A stretch of 64,000 nt of DNA. Origin: HGM04593 sp045661225 (GTDB lineage: Bacteria > Bacteroidota > Bacteroidia > Bacteroidales > Bacteroidaceae). Each line of letters opens with the position of its first letter. The first letter of the stretch is position 1. The notes beneath the pieces are model-generated. The model worked only from the letters and a program-made list of their open reading frames with translations, did not search any database and had not been told where the DNA came from. The DNA lies in NCBI GenBank assembly GCA_045661225.1, contig JAZRFF010000009.1:1-64000 (forward strand), written 5' to 3'. Shown here in pieces: positions 17,001 through 25,209 of this stretch. A program made the position numbers and the translations under genes.

Positions 17001-19638
17001 AAAGAATGCCAATGTAACCGACAAGAGCGAACTTGAGGCTCTTAAAAATGACACCGAGAGTCTTATAGACGAGGTTTCGGCAATCAGCACCGAGGAGACT
17101 GTTATACCAATGCAGTGTACCGATGCCAATGCGCCTTATTTCCTCTATTGCAACGCCGAGGGTAAGACTAATAATTATGACGGAGATAATACTGGTGTTC
17201 TTGCGTTGCTCGATGTCAACACCGATGGTACACCCAACACCGGTACATTCCTGCACACAACATATTACGGTGATGACTACGATGCCGATTGCGCCGAATT
17301 AGGTCACTATCTGCGTCTCGATGTTGGAGCGGGTAAGGCACTGAAAGTGTTTAAATTCAATTATGTGGGCCGTGTCAATAATACCGGCAATGCGCCTGCA
17401 ACCATAGTTGTCGAAGGTAGTAACGACCTGAATAACTTTGACGTGATAACAGAGATTACCGGTTTGCCGAGCGAGAATAATGCAACCTACGCATCGGGTG
17501 AAATTACCAACGGAAAGGCTTATCGTTATGTTCGTTTCAGAGTAACTGCGACACAAAATAATAGCAAATATAACGGAAAGGTGTTCTTTGCGTTGAGCAC
17601 ATTCGGTGTTACAGCGTGTGAAACTATTGAGGTGGGTAGCGAGTATGCAATAAATATGAAATTGGCAGATGTTGTAACAGCCCTTAATAAAGTAGTCGAT
17701 GCTACAGAATTTGTAGGCAAAATCGATGGACCTGAATATGTGCCGGAAAGTGCTTACAACAACGAGCTTGATGAACTTCAGGCTGCGTACGACAAGCTTT
17801 ACACTGCAAAAATGCTCCAGGGTATACCGGTGACATTGACAACCGATGCTACCAACCCTGTACTCTATAGAATAAGAATCAATCGTGGTAACGCAAAGGT
17901 TCTTGAATATGATGGTGCGGCCGGTGCAAGTGGGTTCGTTGCAGTAACCGACACCACGGAGTATCAGTATCCTTACCAGGCGTGGTATTTTATGCAAGGA
18001 GACGATGAGGCTTCGTATGACGATATATTTATTCTGCCTTATCGCCACAATGGTGCTGTAAATACCGCAATGAAGCTCGGAACCAATAACATCTCCGACG
18101 GAATCGAAAAGGTAAAGGCGGTTGACGGTGCCGATGAAAGTTATAAACTAAACTGGTACATCACCTTTAAAGAGGGTTCTACAGCTGAGGGTTGGTGGAA
18201 TATCCAGCCCGAGGGTAAGGGTAACTATTTTAGTAATCATAGTGGAGAAGCCAAAAAGATGGGCTTCTATAATTCGGCCGGTGACGATGGTTCGGAATTT
18301 AAGTTTGAACTTATAGAAAATAAGAACTATTTCTGTGATGCTTACTATTCTTTGCTTGACCTCTATAATGAGTGTGAAGGAACAGTAGAGGGTGGTTCAT
18401 CTGTCGGAGATTATGCCGATGCTGCTGCTGTTGACGCTTATAATGCTGCTTACACGCAGGCCGGCTCGTTGCTTGAAACAGAGACTGCGCCCGAAGCCGA
18501 TTACAGCAATGCCTTTACTGCTCTTGATGAGGCTAAGAACTCTTTGAGAGTCATTATGCCCGAGGAAACTTCTGATGCAGCTCCTAAACTGTATGTAATA
18601 AGGAATGCGCATTATGAAAATTCCAAGATGTATGCAAGCGGCGATACCGTTCCGTCATTGTATTACAACAACGATGCAATGTGCTCAAAGTTTGTCTTTA
18701 CATTTGAGTCTGCCGGTGACGGAAAATTCAAGATAAAGTCACTCGAAAGAGGAACTTATCTCTCTTCGGCCGAAGGACACGGTACCGAGACTGTTGTGAA
18801 AATTGCCGGTGACGCCGATGATGCAATTCCTGTAACAATATCTCGTATCTCAAGTGGTAGTCGCGCAGTGTCTATCGTTCCCGATGGTGGCGCAATGATT
18901 CACGCGGCATCGGGCGACAGAGTCGTCGGGTGGAATAAAAATGACGCATCGGGTGCTTCGGCTTGGTTTATTGATGAGGTTGAAAACCTTTCCGATGTTC
19001 ATTTTAATGTATCGATGAAGGCTGAATACTCGTCGGTGATGCTTGGTTACCCGGCCGAGGTTCCCGACGGTGTCGAGGCTTATGATGCTGTAGGCATTGA
19101 CGGGGCGTATGTAGACCTTGTTCCTGTGAACGGAGTAATTCCAGCAAACACTCCGGTTGTTCTCAAACGCACCGATAATGAGCTCGGAGTGACAAAGGTC
19201 TATGACTTCAAGTACACCAATGAGGCTCCGGAATACAGCAACGAAAATCCTTCATTGCTCGGCGGTAGCCTGTATGTGAAATATGTTGCCTGTGATGCGA
19301 ATAGCAATTACTATAAATTGATGATAAAGACCGGTGAAACTGTTGCCCGAATGTACCATATGTACAAGGAGTTTAATGAGAACGGAGTAAGCCAGGGAAG
19401 CAGCGATGCCGGCGGACACATTAAGTGTAGTGCCAATAAGATATATATGTGTGTCCCTGAATCGAATAAAGTCGCATCGTATAGCTTGCGCGTTATCGAG
19501 AACGGAGTAACAGGTGTTGACGAGGTTGACAGCGAGCGCGGTGAGGACGTTATATACGACCTTCAGGGCCGCAAGGTTACCGAGGTGACCTCTCCCGGGT
19601 TCTATATTGTCAATGGCAAGAAAGTGTATGTGAGATAA
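11026..19638 (+). CDS. Giant secreted M60-like metallopeptidase with CBM32 and ricin-like modules
   Basis: This 2870-residue protein begins with a clear signal peptide (residues 1-23, cleaved after VTAQ); the in-frame TTG at 11002 is less likely as a start. Modules: ricin-like domain (about 24-165); helical linker; M60-like peptidase (about 250-775) with zinc motif HEIGH at 624-628 and Glu641 as third ligand; helical FIVAR-like segments alternating with four F5/8 type C domains (about 1167-1330, 1430-1600, 1775-1935, 2025-2200); further ricin-like domains near 1000-1130, 2265-2435 and 2520-2655; and a C-terminal tail (DLQGRKV...GFYIVNGKKVYVR) like Bacteroidota sorting tails. M60-like enzymes cleave O-glycosylated mucin-type proteins, and the accessory modules would bind glycans. 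It has its own promoter and terminator. The substrate is inferred. Confidence 0.92.
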   Translation: MKRIFTHFFTFLLLTCVTGVTAQTALTSLEAGKVYRFKSVGYSTYALNASSNTDVNAVVGDESDLRQQWYVEKEGDYYVFRNLANGGFLKGNGQSSAWSISEDCSADANKFTLFTSNTTHNTIKGYGYGNWGYMHCDGWKDIVGWSNGDTDNGTHWDIVEVSYTDDEIDALLENAPTAAEKAAFQPALDAIFTDKACTVLADAYTVAQMSDSQLLADEKYLALPRALKAMVGKIRGGDSSWNEASEISGKEWSSEYAKRFRVQMYEPYSVESEITSFLRINAHSNMDNPTGIYANAGENIYIMVDGDIADGAELWVAYRDGFGTSAYYNDSRYTQLKKGLNIVPYSVNGAQLWINYLVHTYDSSKEGDARFREISDYKPLKIHIEGGHINGFYNAIGDFRATTPEENLWGDVDNDADWNYYKERAPLNGADGRPNRDFPLLGHRQVLLFPLGDQANSDGGTEKGLLYWLDNLEVPDTPNCYGGTGNTFGTFDAQYPNMGLSATGGKINIMIEAWDRIMYSQLATMGLVNTSTIETMNALYPRWTADGKNAEIYNYGAAADGKSYLEFCEGRDYSEYFNHHGAAVGAPSGYMSGGWKLCNYHYNTMGSIIGKIATEAGPTWGPAHEIGHQHQAVFNLNGQTEVTNNFFSNVAVWYMGMGTSRVNGNEGSLESVLGAFNTENNDLYTNNIWAITHLYYRLWLYYHLAGNNTQFWPRLFELCRQIPIVNGGQISGETSLLRFYQHACNAAGEDLTEFFRAHGFFELMTDRFVGDYSNAIYNVTQAQIDAAIKTIKDKEYPENLSIIFINDGTSTTTKKHDGSTARALWDNSATAEMGSVNDFIDGNVEITSSYTATIDDNGNVIMSGGTGGVGFLVLNEKGELLSFSNKKEFALSSEAAYLVATGKATISAVDDESNTLIAAVDVVSTRFALLQELVDKVKVLTENLSETRVGYYKPSAVEHLQEYVTDAETVIADADQASLQAVYELLYNEYNAVVANEFSRVKFIPNSKYLIKNKGNNSKIMSENNDTVVTTNSESDATQWLIERDIAYRIKNVASGKYLQGVTDENGKPFTLGADAVNYNITEVATGWFAISASQTPSRYMNMNGANNAKVITWGSSGDNNSQWSFELIGDADETYEAKENLLELSKKALALVDNVAVINYIEGDKVALQCGDSNQANYIWSNAAVNGNDVDKLLDGNKDTFFHSQWGNSTAPADGWGHHITVDLGSATTLSSFKFKYTTRNDANLSNYPKAIDVYGSLDGNDYTKISSFTGLTTGKGVDNEGVVMGDGTIYRYLRFLVVDATPNNGGVNTGDDGKVFFHMSEFSLYPITISATVKDDYVSNVTTQAVLAAYRNAEEGRSVYNNASATKVVVDAKEAAVEEAYNTLLQQYNDVKDAVLEAKKATLQEWIDKTTALIASAGTVEFAKNEKVDLHGKLYAERPYTNGGTGDSDYSSQEDDYNLLDNEPSTHFHSDYHSTMPNVPYIRVDLGENDSADRFTFNYTTRSTGTGYPTTIKLYGSNSEITYDDVKNTEPLAVFTTSDAENPLPSKYDEWESNCIEATTPFRYFVFAVTSSSVTKTYNGVQKPYFVMSEFGFTKVSGTTVTITNDVVSEELLLNTSLANSKAIKLHEESTSTAMIDEAIVDIQAAYNELYAVINDISAYKTALQQLIDDTQALYDTMSLDGKVNNYYATSTLTDAYLETVAAEIAESQAVIDNAASVKEQYITATEELQEKHDALLAIENAKVTDKSSLEGVLNDMQTLLDEISEDIIVEKTSLALQTTEADADFYIWCNKPAGDSDGIVGLIDKNNDGTANTDTYLGTEWGATVPAYTHYIEVDLGEAKLADFSFDYTTRDSGYSDQRPYSIKLLGSNDKENYEEITIFSEGMPVGQRELWALSTPFVLDSVYRYLRFAVASDPGRGYFHMSDFNLYAYNAILLKDNYAAFEINNEQIIGLSTAYKNAIAAKELYVTADNYGVVLSELQQQYDALLAIKNANVTDKSELEALKNDTESLIDEVSAISTEETVIPMQCTDANAPYFLYCNAEGKTNNYDGDNTGVLALLDVNTDGTPNTGTFLHTTYYGDDYDADCAELGHYLRLDVGAGKALKVFKFNYVGRVNNTGNAPATIVVEGSNDLNNFDVITEITGLPSENNATYASGEITNGKAYRYVRFRVTATQNNSKYNGKVFFALSTFGVTACETIEVGSEYAINMKLADVVTALNKVVDATEFVGKIDGPEYVPESAYNNELDELQAAYDKLYTAKMLQGIPVTLTTDATNPVLYRIRINRGNAKVLEYDGAAGASGFVAVTDTTEYQYPYQAWYFMQGDDEASYDDIFILPYRHNGAVNTAMKLGTNNISDGIEKVKAVDGADESYKLNWYITFKEGSTAEGWWNIQPEGKGNYFSNHSGEAKKMGFYNSAGDDGSEFKFELIENKNYFCDAYYSLLDLYNECEGTVEGGSSVGDYADAAAVDAYNAAYTQAGSLLETETAPEADYSNAFTALDEAKNSLRVIMPEETSDAAPKLYVIRNAHYENSKMYASGDTVPSLYYNNDAMCSKFVFTFESAGDGKFKIKSLERGTYLSSAEGHGTETVVKIAGDADDAIPVTISRISSGSRAVSIVPDGGAMIHAASGDRVVGWNKNDASGASAWFIDEVENLSDVHFNVSMKAEYSSVMLGYPAEVPDGVEAYDAVGIDGAYVDLVPVNGVIPANTPVVLKRTDNELGVTKVYDFKYTNEAPEYSNENPSLLGGSLYVKYVACDANSNYYKLMIKTGETVARMYHMYKEFNENGVSQGSSDAGGHIKCSANKIYMCVPESNKVASYSLRVIENGVTGVDEVDSERGEDVIYDLQGRKVTEVTSPGFYIVNGKKVYVR

Positions 19639-19674
19639 TCGTTTTAAATTGAAAATTGGTATAAAGCAAGTGAA

Positions 19675-19845
19675 ATGAAAATGAAGAAAGAATATATAAA
19701 TCCGATTGTTGATGTAATAGAACTCTCACTAACCGGTATTATTGCGTTGAGTATAGGCGATGGGCCAATTACCGAAGGTGATGCCGAAGAGGCTACAGAT
19801 GTTTTTCGTGGCGATTGGAACGATATTTGGGGAGATTGCAAGTAA
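19675..19845 (+). CDS. 56-residue peptide of unknown function, second gene after the M60 protein
   Basis: An ATG 37 bases after the giant gene opens a 56-codon frame ending at the TAA at 19843-19845, just before a strong terminator. The product starts MKMKKEYINPIVDVIELSLT and ends in an acidic, aromatic tail (RGDWNDIWGDCK) with a single Cys at 55. The N-terminal pattern K-x-Y-x-x-P-x-x-x-V is shared by many short uncharacterised Bacteroidales proteins. It also resembles the Y-x-x-P leader motif of some lasso peptides, but no maturation enzymes lie nearby. A second possible start is the Met at 19681. It is probably co-transcribed with the peptidase gene. Confidence 0.6.
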   Translation: MKMKKEYINPIVDVIELSLTGIIALSIGDGPITEGDAEEATDVFRGDWNDIWGDCK

Positions 19846-19862
19846 TTCCCCTGTATAATATA

Positions 19863-19907
19863 AAAATCAAATGGGACACAGTGTGCTACTGTGTCCCATT
19901 TGATTTT
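19863..19907 (+). terminator. Terminator after the M60/peptide unit
   Basis: A perfect 20-bp stem (19863-19882 with 19888-19907) closes a 5-base loop, with an A run on one side and a T run on the other. It can act in both directions, ending the plus-strand unit and possibly the minus-strand nuo operon, whose last stop is at 20012. I see nothing else in 19908-20011. Confidence 0.88.
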
Positions 19908-20011
19908 CTATTAGCGGTTACGGTATTTGTTCGGGTAGGGTGCGACACGCTCAAACGCTACGTAAGGCTGCCCGGTGGCGGGAGTGCCGTATTTTGGGTT
20001 TTACGCCCTTT

Positions 20012-21436
20012 TTAAAGCCCGAACGAGATACTGTCAATGCCTGAATATATGAAACTGCAAATTCCAATTAGAACAATGCCTGCAACGCAAATAATGAGGC
20101 TTGCTTTAATATAAGGGTTGCTCTTTATTGTGGGCAGAGGGCTTTCGTTGCTGTTGATGTACATCGCTTTTACAATCTTCAGATAGTAGTATAGTGATAT
20201 TACTGTGTTCACAAGAGCTATGAACACAAGTACCTTGAACCCGGCTCCGAATGCCGACATAAACACAAAGAACTTACTGAAGAACCCTGCAAATGGGGGT
20301 ATTCCTGCAAGCGAGAACAGTGCAAGTGTCATAATAAGCGCCAGCTTAGGGTTGCTCTTGTATAGAGCGTCACAGGTTCTTATGGTTACCGCACCGCGAA
20401 TCTCCCACTCGATGGTCTCTATCACCGCAAAGACAGCCATATTGGCCACCATATACACCAGAATATAATAGACCATCGAGGCCATTCCGTCGGCGCCTCC
20501 GCCAATGACAGCAAGCATAATATAGCCGGCTTGCGATATACTGCTGAACGCCATAAAGCGTTTCAGGAACCTCTGCTTTATTGCCATAAGGTTAGCGACG
20601 GTGATGCTTGCCACTGTGGTAATGTATATAATCGTCTGCCACTGCCCGGTTATTGCCGTAAAGACCTTTGTAAGCACTACAAAAAGCGTGAAGATGGCTG
20701 CACCCTTTGATATTACCGACAGATAGGCTGTTACGGCTGTCGGTGCGCCTTGATAGCTGTCGGGAGCCCACATATGGAACGGCACAAGGGAAATTTTGAA
20801 CCCCATTCCGGCAAAAAACATTACAAGGGCGAATATCTGCATAGGCATTCCTGTTATCAGTGTGCCCATATCGGTAAAGTATAGCGTTCCGGTAGTGCCG
20901 TAGAGGAATGATATTCCATAGAGCATTATCGCCGAAGAGAACATCGAGTTGAGTATGTATTTTATTCCGGCTTCGGCCGAATTGTGACGATATTTGTCGA
21001 ACGCCACAAGGCAGGCAAGCGGCAACGATGCAAGCTCTACACCTACAAAAAGCAATAGAAAATGCCGTGCGCTAATCATAAAGTACATTCCCAGCAGAGT
21101 ACTCAGCAACAGAATGTAGAATTCTCCACGTTTATAGTGTGTGGCGCTGCTGCTCAGCCAGCGGTGCGATTGCAATATTACCAGCAGGCTTCCAAAGGCG
21201 AGTATGGCCTTGAACAGCACTGTTATTGCGTTACTCTCGTACATTCCTCCAAAGAGCGTGTAAGAATCCCTGTTGCTGAGTGTGAGCACTACAAGAAGCA
21301 GGGTGAGCAGACACACCATCGGGTGGAACAGACGACGGTAGCGACCGGTAGCGATAAGGTCGTAGAAGAATATCACAAGGTATATGCCGAGCAGGCTTAC
21401 CTCGGGGCGCATTGCAAAGAATTGTATGTAGTTCAT
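20012..21436 (-). CDS. nuoN: NADH-quinone oxidoreductase (complex I) subunit N
   Basis: NuoN is one of three antiporter-like proton-pumping membrane subunits. The 474-residue product has about 14 hydrophobic segments and the family signatures LVPFHMWAPDSYQGAPTAVT (about residues 218-237) and FSLAGIPPFAGFFSKFFVF near residue 375. It is the last gene of the nuo operon, 22 bases after nuoM. Confidence 0.96.
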   Translation of the reverse strand: MNYIQFFAMRPEVSLLGIYLVIFFYDLIATGRYRRLFHPMVCLLTLLLVVLTLSNRDSYTLFGGMYESNAITVLFKAILAFGSLLVILQSHRWLSSSATHYKRGEFYILLLSTLLGMYFMISARHFLLLFVGVELASLPLACLVAFDKYRHNSAEAGIKYILNSMFSSAIMLYGISFLYGTTGTLYFTDMGTLITGMPMQIFALVMFFAGMGFKISLVPFHMWAPDSYQGAPTAVTAYLSVISKGAAIFTLFVVLTKVFTAITGQWQTIIYITTVASITVANLMAIKQRFLKRFMAFSSISQAGYIMLAVIGGGADGMASMVYYILVYMVANMAVFAVIETIEWEIRGAVTIRTCDALYKSNPKLALIMTLALFSLAGIPPFAGFFSKFFVFMSAFGAGFKVLVFIALVNTVISLYYYLKIVKAMYINSNESPLPTIKSNPYIKASLIICVAGIVLIGICSFIYSGIDSISFGL

Positions 21437-21458
21437 ATATTGTTGTTGATGGCTTTAA

Positions 21459-22940
21459 TTATATAATGTTTGCGAGCACGTCGTTCACACCGCTGTTCAC
21501 AAGGTTGCTAATCCACATAGGTGCTACGCCCAGTGCAAGAACGCACAGTACAAGGCTTATGACCGCGAAACGTTCGTCCCAAGTGGCGTCGCTCAACTTC
21601 AGGTGTTCGTTATTCTCGGGTTCGCCGTATAGTATACGTCCCACAACACGCAGAATATATACTGCTGTAATAACAATGCTTGTGCAAGCGATTATGGTTA
21701 CCACGCGGTGGAACGTGTCATTGACCTCGAATGCGCCGACAAAGACCGTCATCTCGGCGACAAAACCGCTGAAACCGGGCAAGCCAAGGTTGGCGAGTCC
21801 TGCAATGACGTAGCCCACGGCAATAAAGGGCATAATCTTCATCAGTCCGCGCATCTCTCTTATGTCACGTGTGTGGGTACGACCGTATATCATACCTATC
21901 AGCGCAAAGAACAGTGCAGTCATAAGTCCGTGCGACAACATTTGCAATATGGCACCGGTGCAGGCTGTTTTTGTCATCATAAGCAGTGCAAAGAGTACAA
22001 GACCGCAGTGTGACACCGATGAGTAGGCGTTTATGTACTTGAGGTCGGTCTGGCTTATGGCGCTTAGCGCTCCGTAGACCACGCTGATTGTTGTGAGAAT
22101 AATGAAAATCCACGCAAGGTCTTCGGCTGCCTGTGGCAACAGGTACATTGCTATACGGAAACAGCCGTATCCGCCCAGCTTCATCAATACTCCGGCGTGA
22201 AGCATCGACACCGACGTGGGGGCGCAAGCGTGACCATCGGGGCTCCAGGTGTGGAACGGGAATAATGCTCCAAGAACTCCGAATCCAATGAATGTAAGCG
22301 GGAAGAATATATATTGCACGTCGGTGGGTATGTTGTTCATCGCAGCAATCTCGTGTATGTTCATTGTGGAAGCTCCGCTTCCAAAGTATATGCCTAATAT
22401 GCCCATTAGCAGAAAAGCCGAACCTCCCATAAGCATCAAAGTGAGCTTCATTGCCGAATATTCCTTATTTCCGCTGCCCCAAACACCAATGAGCAGGTAC
22501 ATTGGTATGAGCGCTGTCTCGTAGAACATAAACATTGTAAAAAGGTCGGTCGAGATAAAAAATCCATACACGCCGGTCGACAGCAGGGTGTACCACAGGA
22601 AAAATTCCTTTGTCATCGGAGCTATCCTCCACGATGCGAATGTGCCGGTAAACACTATTATCGACGATAGCAGCAGCATTGCCACGGAAATTCCGTCGAC
22701 ACCAATGGAAAAACAGATGTTCAGCGGCTTGTACCACTCCCACGAAGCGCAGTAGAGCATAGCCTCGGCTGCTCCGGCATTGCGCTGTGCAATAAAGTCA
22801 ATTGTCAGGTACACCGAAAGGGCAAGCAGCAGGGTAGACCCCGCAACCATAGTGGCGCGTACCTGTTTTATGCCGTTGCAGCCCCACAAGGCGAGCAGCA
22901 TCAGCAACGGTATAATTACAAACAGAATAAGTATATTCAT
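21459..22940 (-). CDS. nuoM: Complex I subunit M
   Basis: NuoM is an antiporter-like membrane subunit. The product has 493 residues and about 14 membrane helices. Family motifs seen are FYETALIPMYLLIGVWG with the conserved Glu (about residue 140), and FPFHTWSPDGHACAPTSVSM (about 225-244), the discontinuous-helix region. It lies 19 bases after nuoL in the same operon. Confidence 0.97.
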   Translation of the reverse strand: MNILILFVIIPLLMLLALWGCNGIKQVRATMVAGSTLLLALSVYLTIDFIAQRNAGAAEAMLYCASWEWYKPLNICFSIGVDGISVAMLLLSSIIVFTGTFASWRIAPMTKEFFLWYTLLSTGVYGFFISTDLFTMFMFYETALIPMYLLIGVWGSGNKEYSAMKLTLMLMGGSAFLLMGILGIYFGSGASTMNIHEIAAMNNIPTDVQYIFFPLTFIGFGVLGALFPFHTWSPDGHACAPTSVSMLHAGVLMKLGGYGCFRIAMYLLPQAAEDLAWIFIILTTISVVYGALSAISQTDLKYINAYSSVSHCGLVLFALLMMTKTACTGAILQMLSHGLMTALFFALIGMIYGRTHTRDIREMRGLMKIMPFIAVGYVIAGLANLGLPGFSGFVAEMTVFVGAFEVNDTFHRVVTIIACTSIVITAVYILRVVGRILYGEPENNEHLKLSDATWDERFAVISLVLCVLALGVAPMWISNLVNSGVNDVLANII

Positions 22941-22959
22941 CGCCTTTTTCTCCTATTAT

Positions 22960-24885
22960 TTAATTAGTGTATAGCAAAATGAGTATAATAATCAATGCTC
23001 CGCTCAAAAAGTATATGCAGTATGTCTGTATGTTGCCACTCTGGAAAGGACGCACCAGCGCTGCAGCCTTCTGTGTACCCTTTGCGAGCAGGTTCAGCGA
23101 CCCATCGACAATGTGGCGGTCGAACCACGCTATGGGACGGCTTATACAGTTGAAAATAATCTTTTTTGTAATGAACAACCATACTTCGTCAATGTAGAAG
23201 CGATGGTACGCAGCCTTTATCGGGCCTCGCAACAGGGTGTTTATAAAACGTGTAACACCACTCTCGCCGCGTGCGTACATAAATGTTGCAATTGCTATTC
23301 CGCCAACAGCGAGCAAAATGCTGATTGTGGCAATAGTGCTCTCTATGTGTATGGTGTACGGTTCGCCGTTGCTGCTTACAAACTCCCCGAACGGTATGAA
23401 CCCGGCTACGCAAGTCACAATAGCGAGTATAATAAGTGGCAAAGTCATTGTCAGCGGTGCCTCGTGAGGCTTGTGTGGCTCGTGGGGCAGAGTGCCTGCG
23501 TCGTACAGCGCTTTTTGTGCAGCATAATAGTCTTTTCCCCAGAAAATAAGATAATAGAGCCTGAACATATAGAACGCTGTCAGTGCGGCAATACCGCTCA
23601 TAAATATTCCCATAGGCGTAGAGAATGCGTAGCAGGCAGCAAGAATCTCGTCTTTGCTGAAGAAACCGCTGAAAGGCGGTATCCCCGCAATGGCAAGGCA
23701 GGCAATGAGAAAAGTTGCGTGCGTGATGGGCATATACTTGCGCAAGCCTCCCATACGCTCCTTCTCGTTGCTGTGAACGGCGTGTATAATAGCTCCTGCG
23801 CCCAGGAATAGCAACCCCTTGAACATTGCGTGTGTGAAAAGGTGGAACATAGCTGCCATATAGCCCAGTCCGCCCTCGTGGGGGTCACAGCTTGTGCACA
23901 CGCCCAAGGAAACCATCATAAACGCTATTTGCGATATTGTCGAGAATGCAAGCACACGCTTGATGTCGGTCTGCACGCAAGCAACAACAGCCGCGTAAAG
24001 CGCCGTGAACGCACCGGCGTAAGCAATCAGGTGCAGAACCTCAGGAGCGTACCCGATGAACAACGGAAACATACGCGCAACAAGGTAAACGCCTGCAACA
24101 ACCATTGTGGCTGCGTGTATGAGCGCCGATACAGGTGTCGGACCCTCCATTGCGTCGGGCAGCCAAATGTGCAACGGGAACATTGCGCTCTTGCCGGCAC
24201 CGCCTATGAACATCAGCAGCAACGCTGTGGGCAGAATAGCTCCCGCGGCTGTAAGTACAGCAGGGTCGGGCGTGAAAGAAAATGTCTGCGTATAATAGCC
24301 ATATATTAGTATGCCGATGAGAAAGAAAAGGTCGGCGAAACGTGTGACTATAAAGGCTTTCTTCGATGCGGCAATAGCTTCGGGCCTGGTATAGTAGAAC
24401 CCTATGAGCAGGTACGACGATACGCCGACAAGTTCCCAGAATATGTACATCTGGAAAATATTGGTTGCAACTACAAGCCCAAGCATCGAGAATGTAAAAA
24501 GCGACAGAAAAGCGTAGTAGCGCTGGAATCCACGTTCGCCCTTCATATATCCCATAGAGTATATGTGCACCATAAGACTAACTGTCGTAATTACCACGAG
24601 CATCATTGCCGAAATAGGGCTTAATAAGATGCCCATATCAATGCTCAGTGTGTCGTTGAGCGGTAACCACGTTATGTTGTATGGCATAATATCGGCGTAT
24701 GCGCCGGCGGCGTTACGCCCTATGGCAAAATACTCCGCAGCGACAATATAGGCAAGAACGGTTGTTGTCAGTAGCGACAATGTGCCTATGCTTCCGGCTA
24801 CGCGTGCGGACATTCTGTTTCCTGACAGCGCAAGCAACGTGAAACTCAGTAGCGGTAGCGCAATAATGTATATCGAGAGTTCCAT
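22960..24885 (-). CDS. nuoL: Complex I subunit L
   Basis: NuoL is the distal antiporter-like subunit, with the long lateral helix at its C-terminus. The 641-residue length fits. It shows FWELVGVSSYLLIGFYYTRP with the conserved Glu (about residue 150), FPLHIWLPDAMEGPTPVSAL (about 237-256) and AGIPPFSGFFSKDEIL (about 404). The C-terminal 100 residues include a predicted amphipathic region and a final helix. The gene starts 6 bases after nuoK. Confidence 0.97.
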   Translation of the reverse strand: MELSIYIIALPLLSFTLLALSGNRMSARVAGSIGTLSLLTTTVLAYIVAAEYFAIGRNAAGAYADIMPYNITWLPLNDTLSIDMGILLSPISAMMLVVITTVSLMVHIYSMGYMKGERGFQRYYAFLSLFTFSMLGLVVATNIFQMYIFWELVGVSSYLLIGFYYTRPEAIAASKKAFIVTRFADLFFLIGILIYGYYTQTFSFTPDPAVLTAAGAILPTALLLMFIGGAGKSAMFPLHIWLPDAMEGPTPVSALIHAATMVVAGVYLVARMFPLFIGYAPEVLHLIAYAGAFTALYAAVVACVQTDIKRVLAFSTISQIAFMMVSLGVCTSCDPHEGGLGYMAAMFHLFTHAMFKGLLFLGAGAIIHAVHSNEKERMGGLRKYMPITHATFLIACLAIAGIPPFSGFFSKDEILAACYAFSTPMGIFMSGIAALTAFYMFRLYYLIFWGKDYYAAQKALYDAGTLPHEPHKPHEAPLTMTLPLIILAIVTCVAGFIPFGEFVSSNGEPYTIHIESTIATISILLAVGGIAIATFMYARGESGVTRFINTLLRGPIKAAYHRFYIDEVWLFITKKIIFNCISRPIAWFDRHIVDGSLNLLAKGTQKAAALVRPFQSGNIQTYCIYFLSGALIIILILLYTN

Positions 24886-24891
24886 ATTCTT

Positions 24892-25203
24892 TTAATGCTT
24901 TAAGTTTGTAAGCCTCTTGACGTGTATCGAGTGTATGTTGCGATACACATTTATAATAATTGCAATAGCTACGGCTGTCTCGGCAGCAGCAATGCCAATG
25001 CCGAACAGTGAAAAGATGTATCCCTCGAGGCGGTTGGCAAAAAAGTAGGCGTTGAATACCGCAAAGTTAATGTCCACGGCATTGAGCATCAGCTCGGTGC
25101 ATATAAGCAACGACACAAGGTTGCGGCGCGTGAAGAATCCGAAGACTCCGACGAAGAACAGCACCGCCGACAGTATAAGTATGTATTCCGCAGGTATATT
25201 CAT
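24892..25203 (-). CDS. nuoK: Complex I subunit K
   Basis: NuoK is a three-helix membrane subunit of about 100 residues. It has the conserved segment LLICTELMLNAVDINF, with the Glu essential for proton transfer at about residue 37, and the second conserved Glu in GIAAAETAVAIAI near residue 73. It lies between nuoL and nuoJ with gaps of 6 bases on both sides. Confidence 0.97.
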   Translation of the reverse strand: MNIPAEYILILSAVLFFVGVFGFFTRRNLVSLLICTELMLNAVDINFAVFNAYFFANRLEGYIFSLFGIGIAAAETAVAIAIIINVYRNIHSIHVKRLTNLKH

Positions 25204-25209
25204 AGTCTT

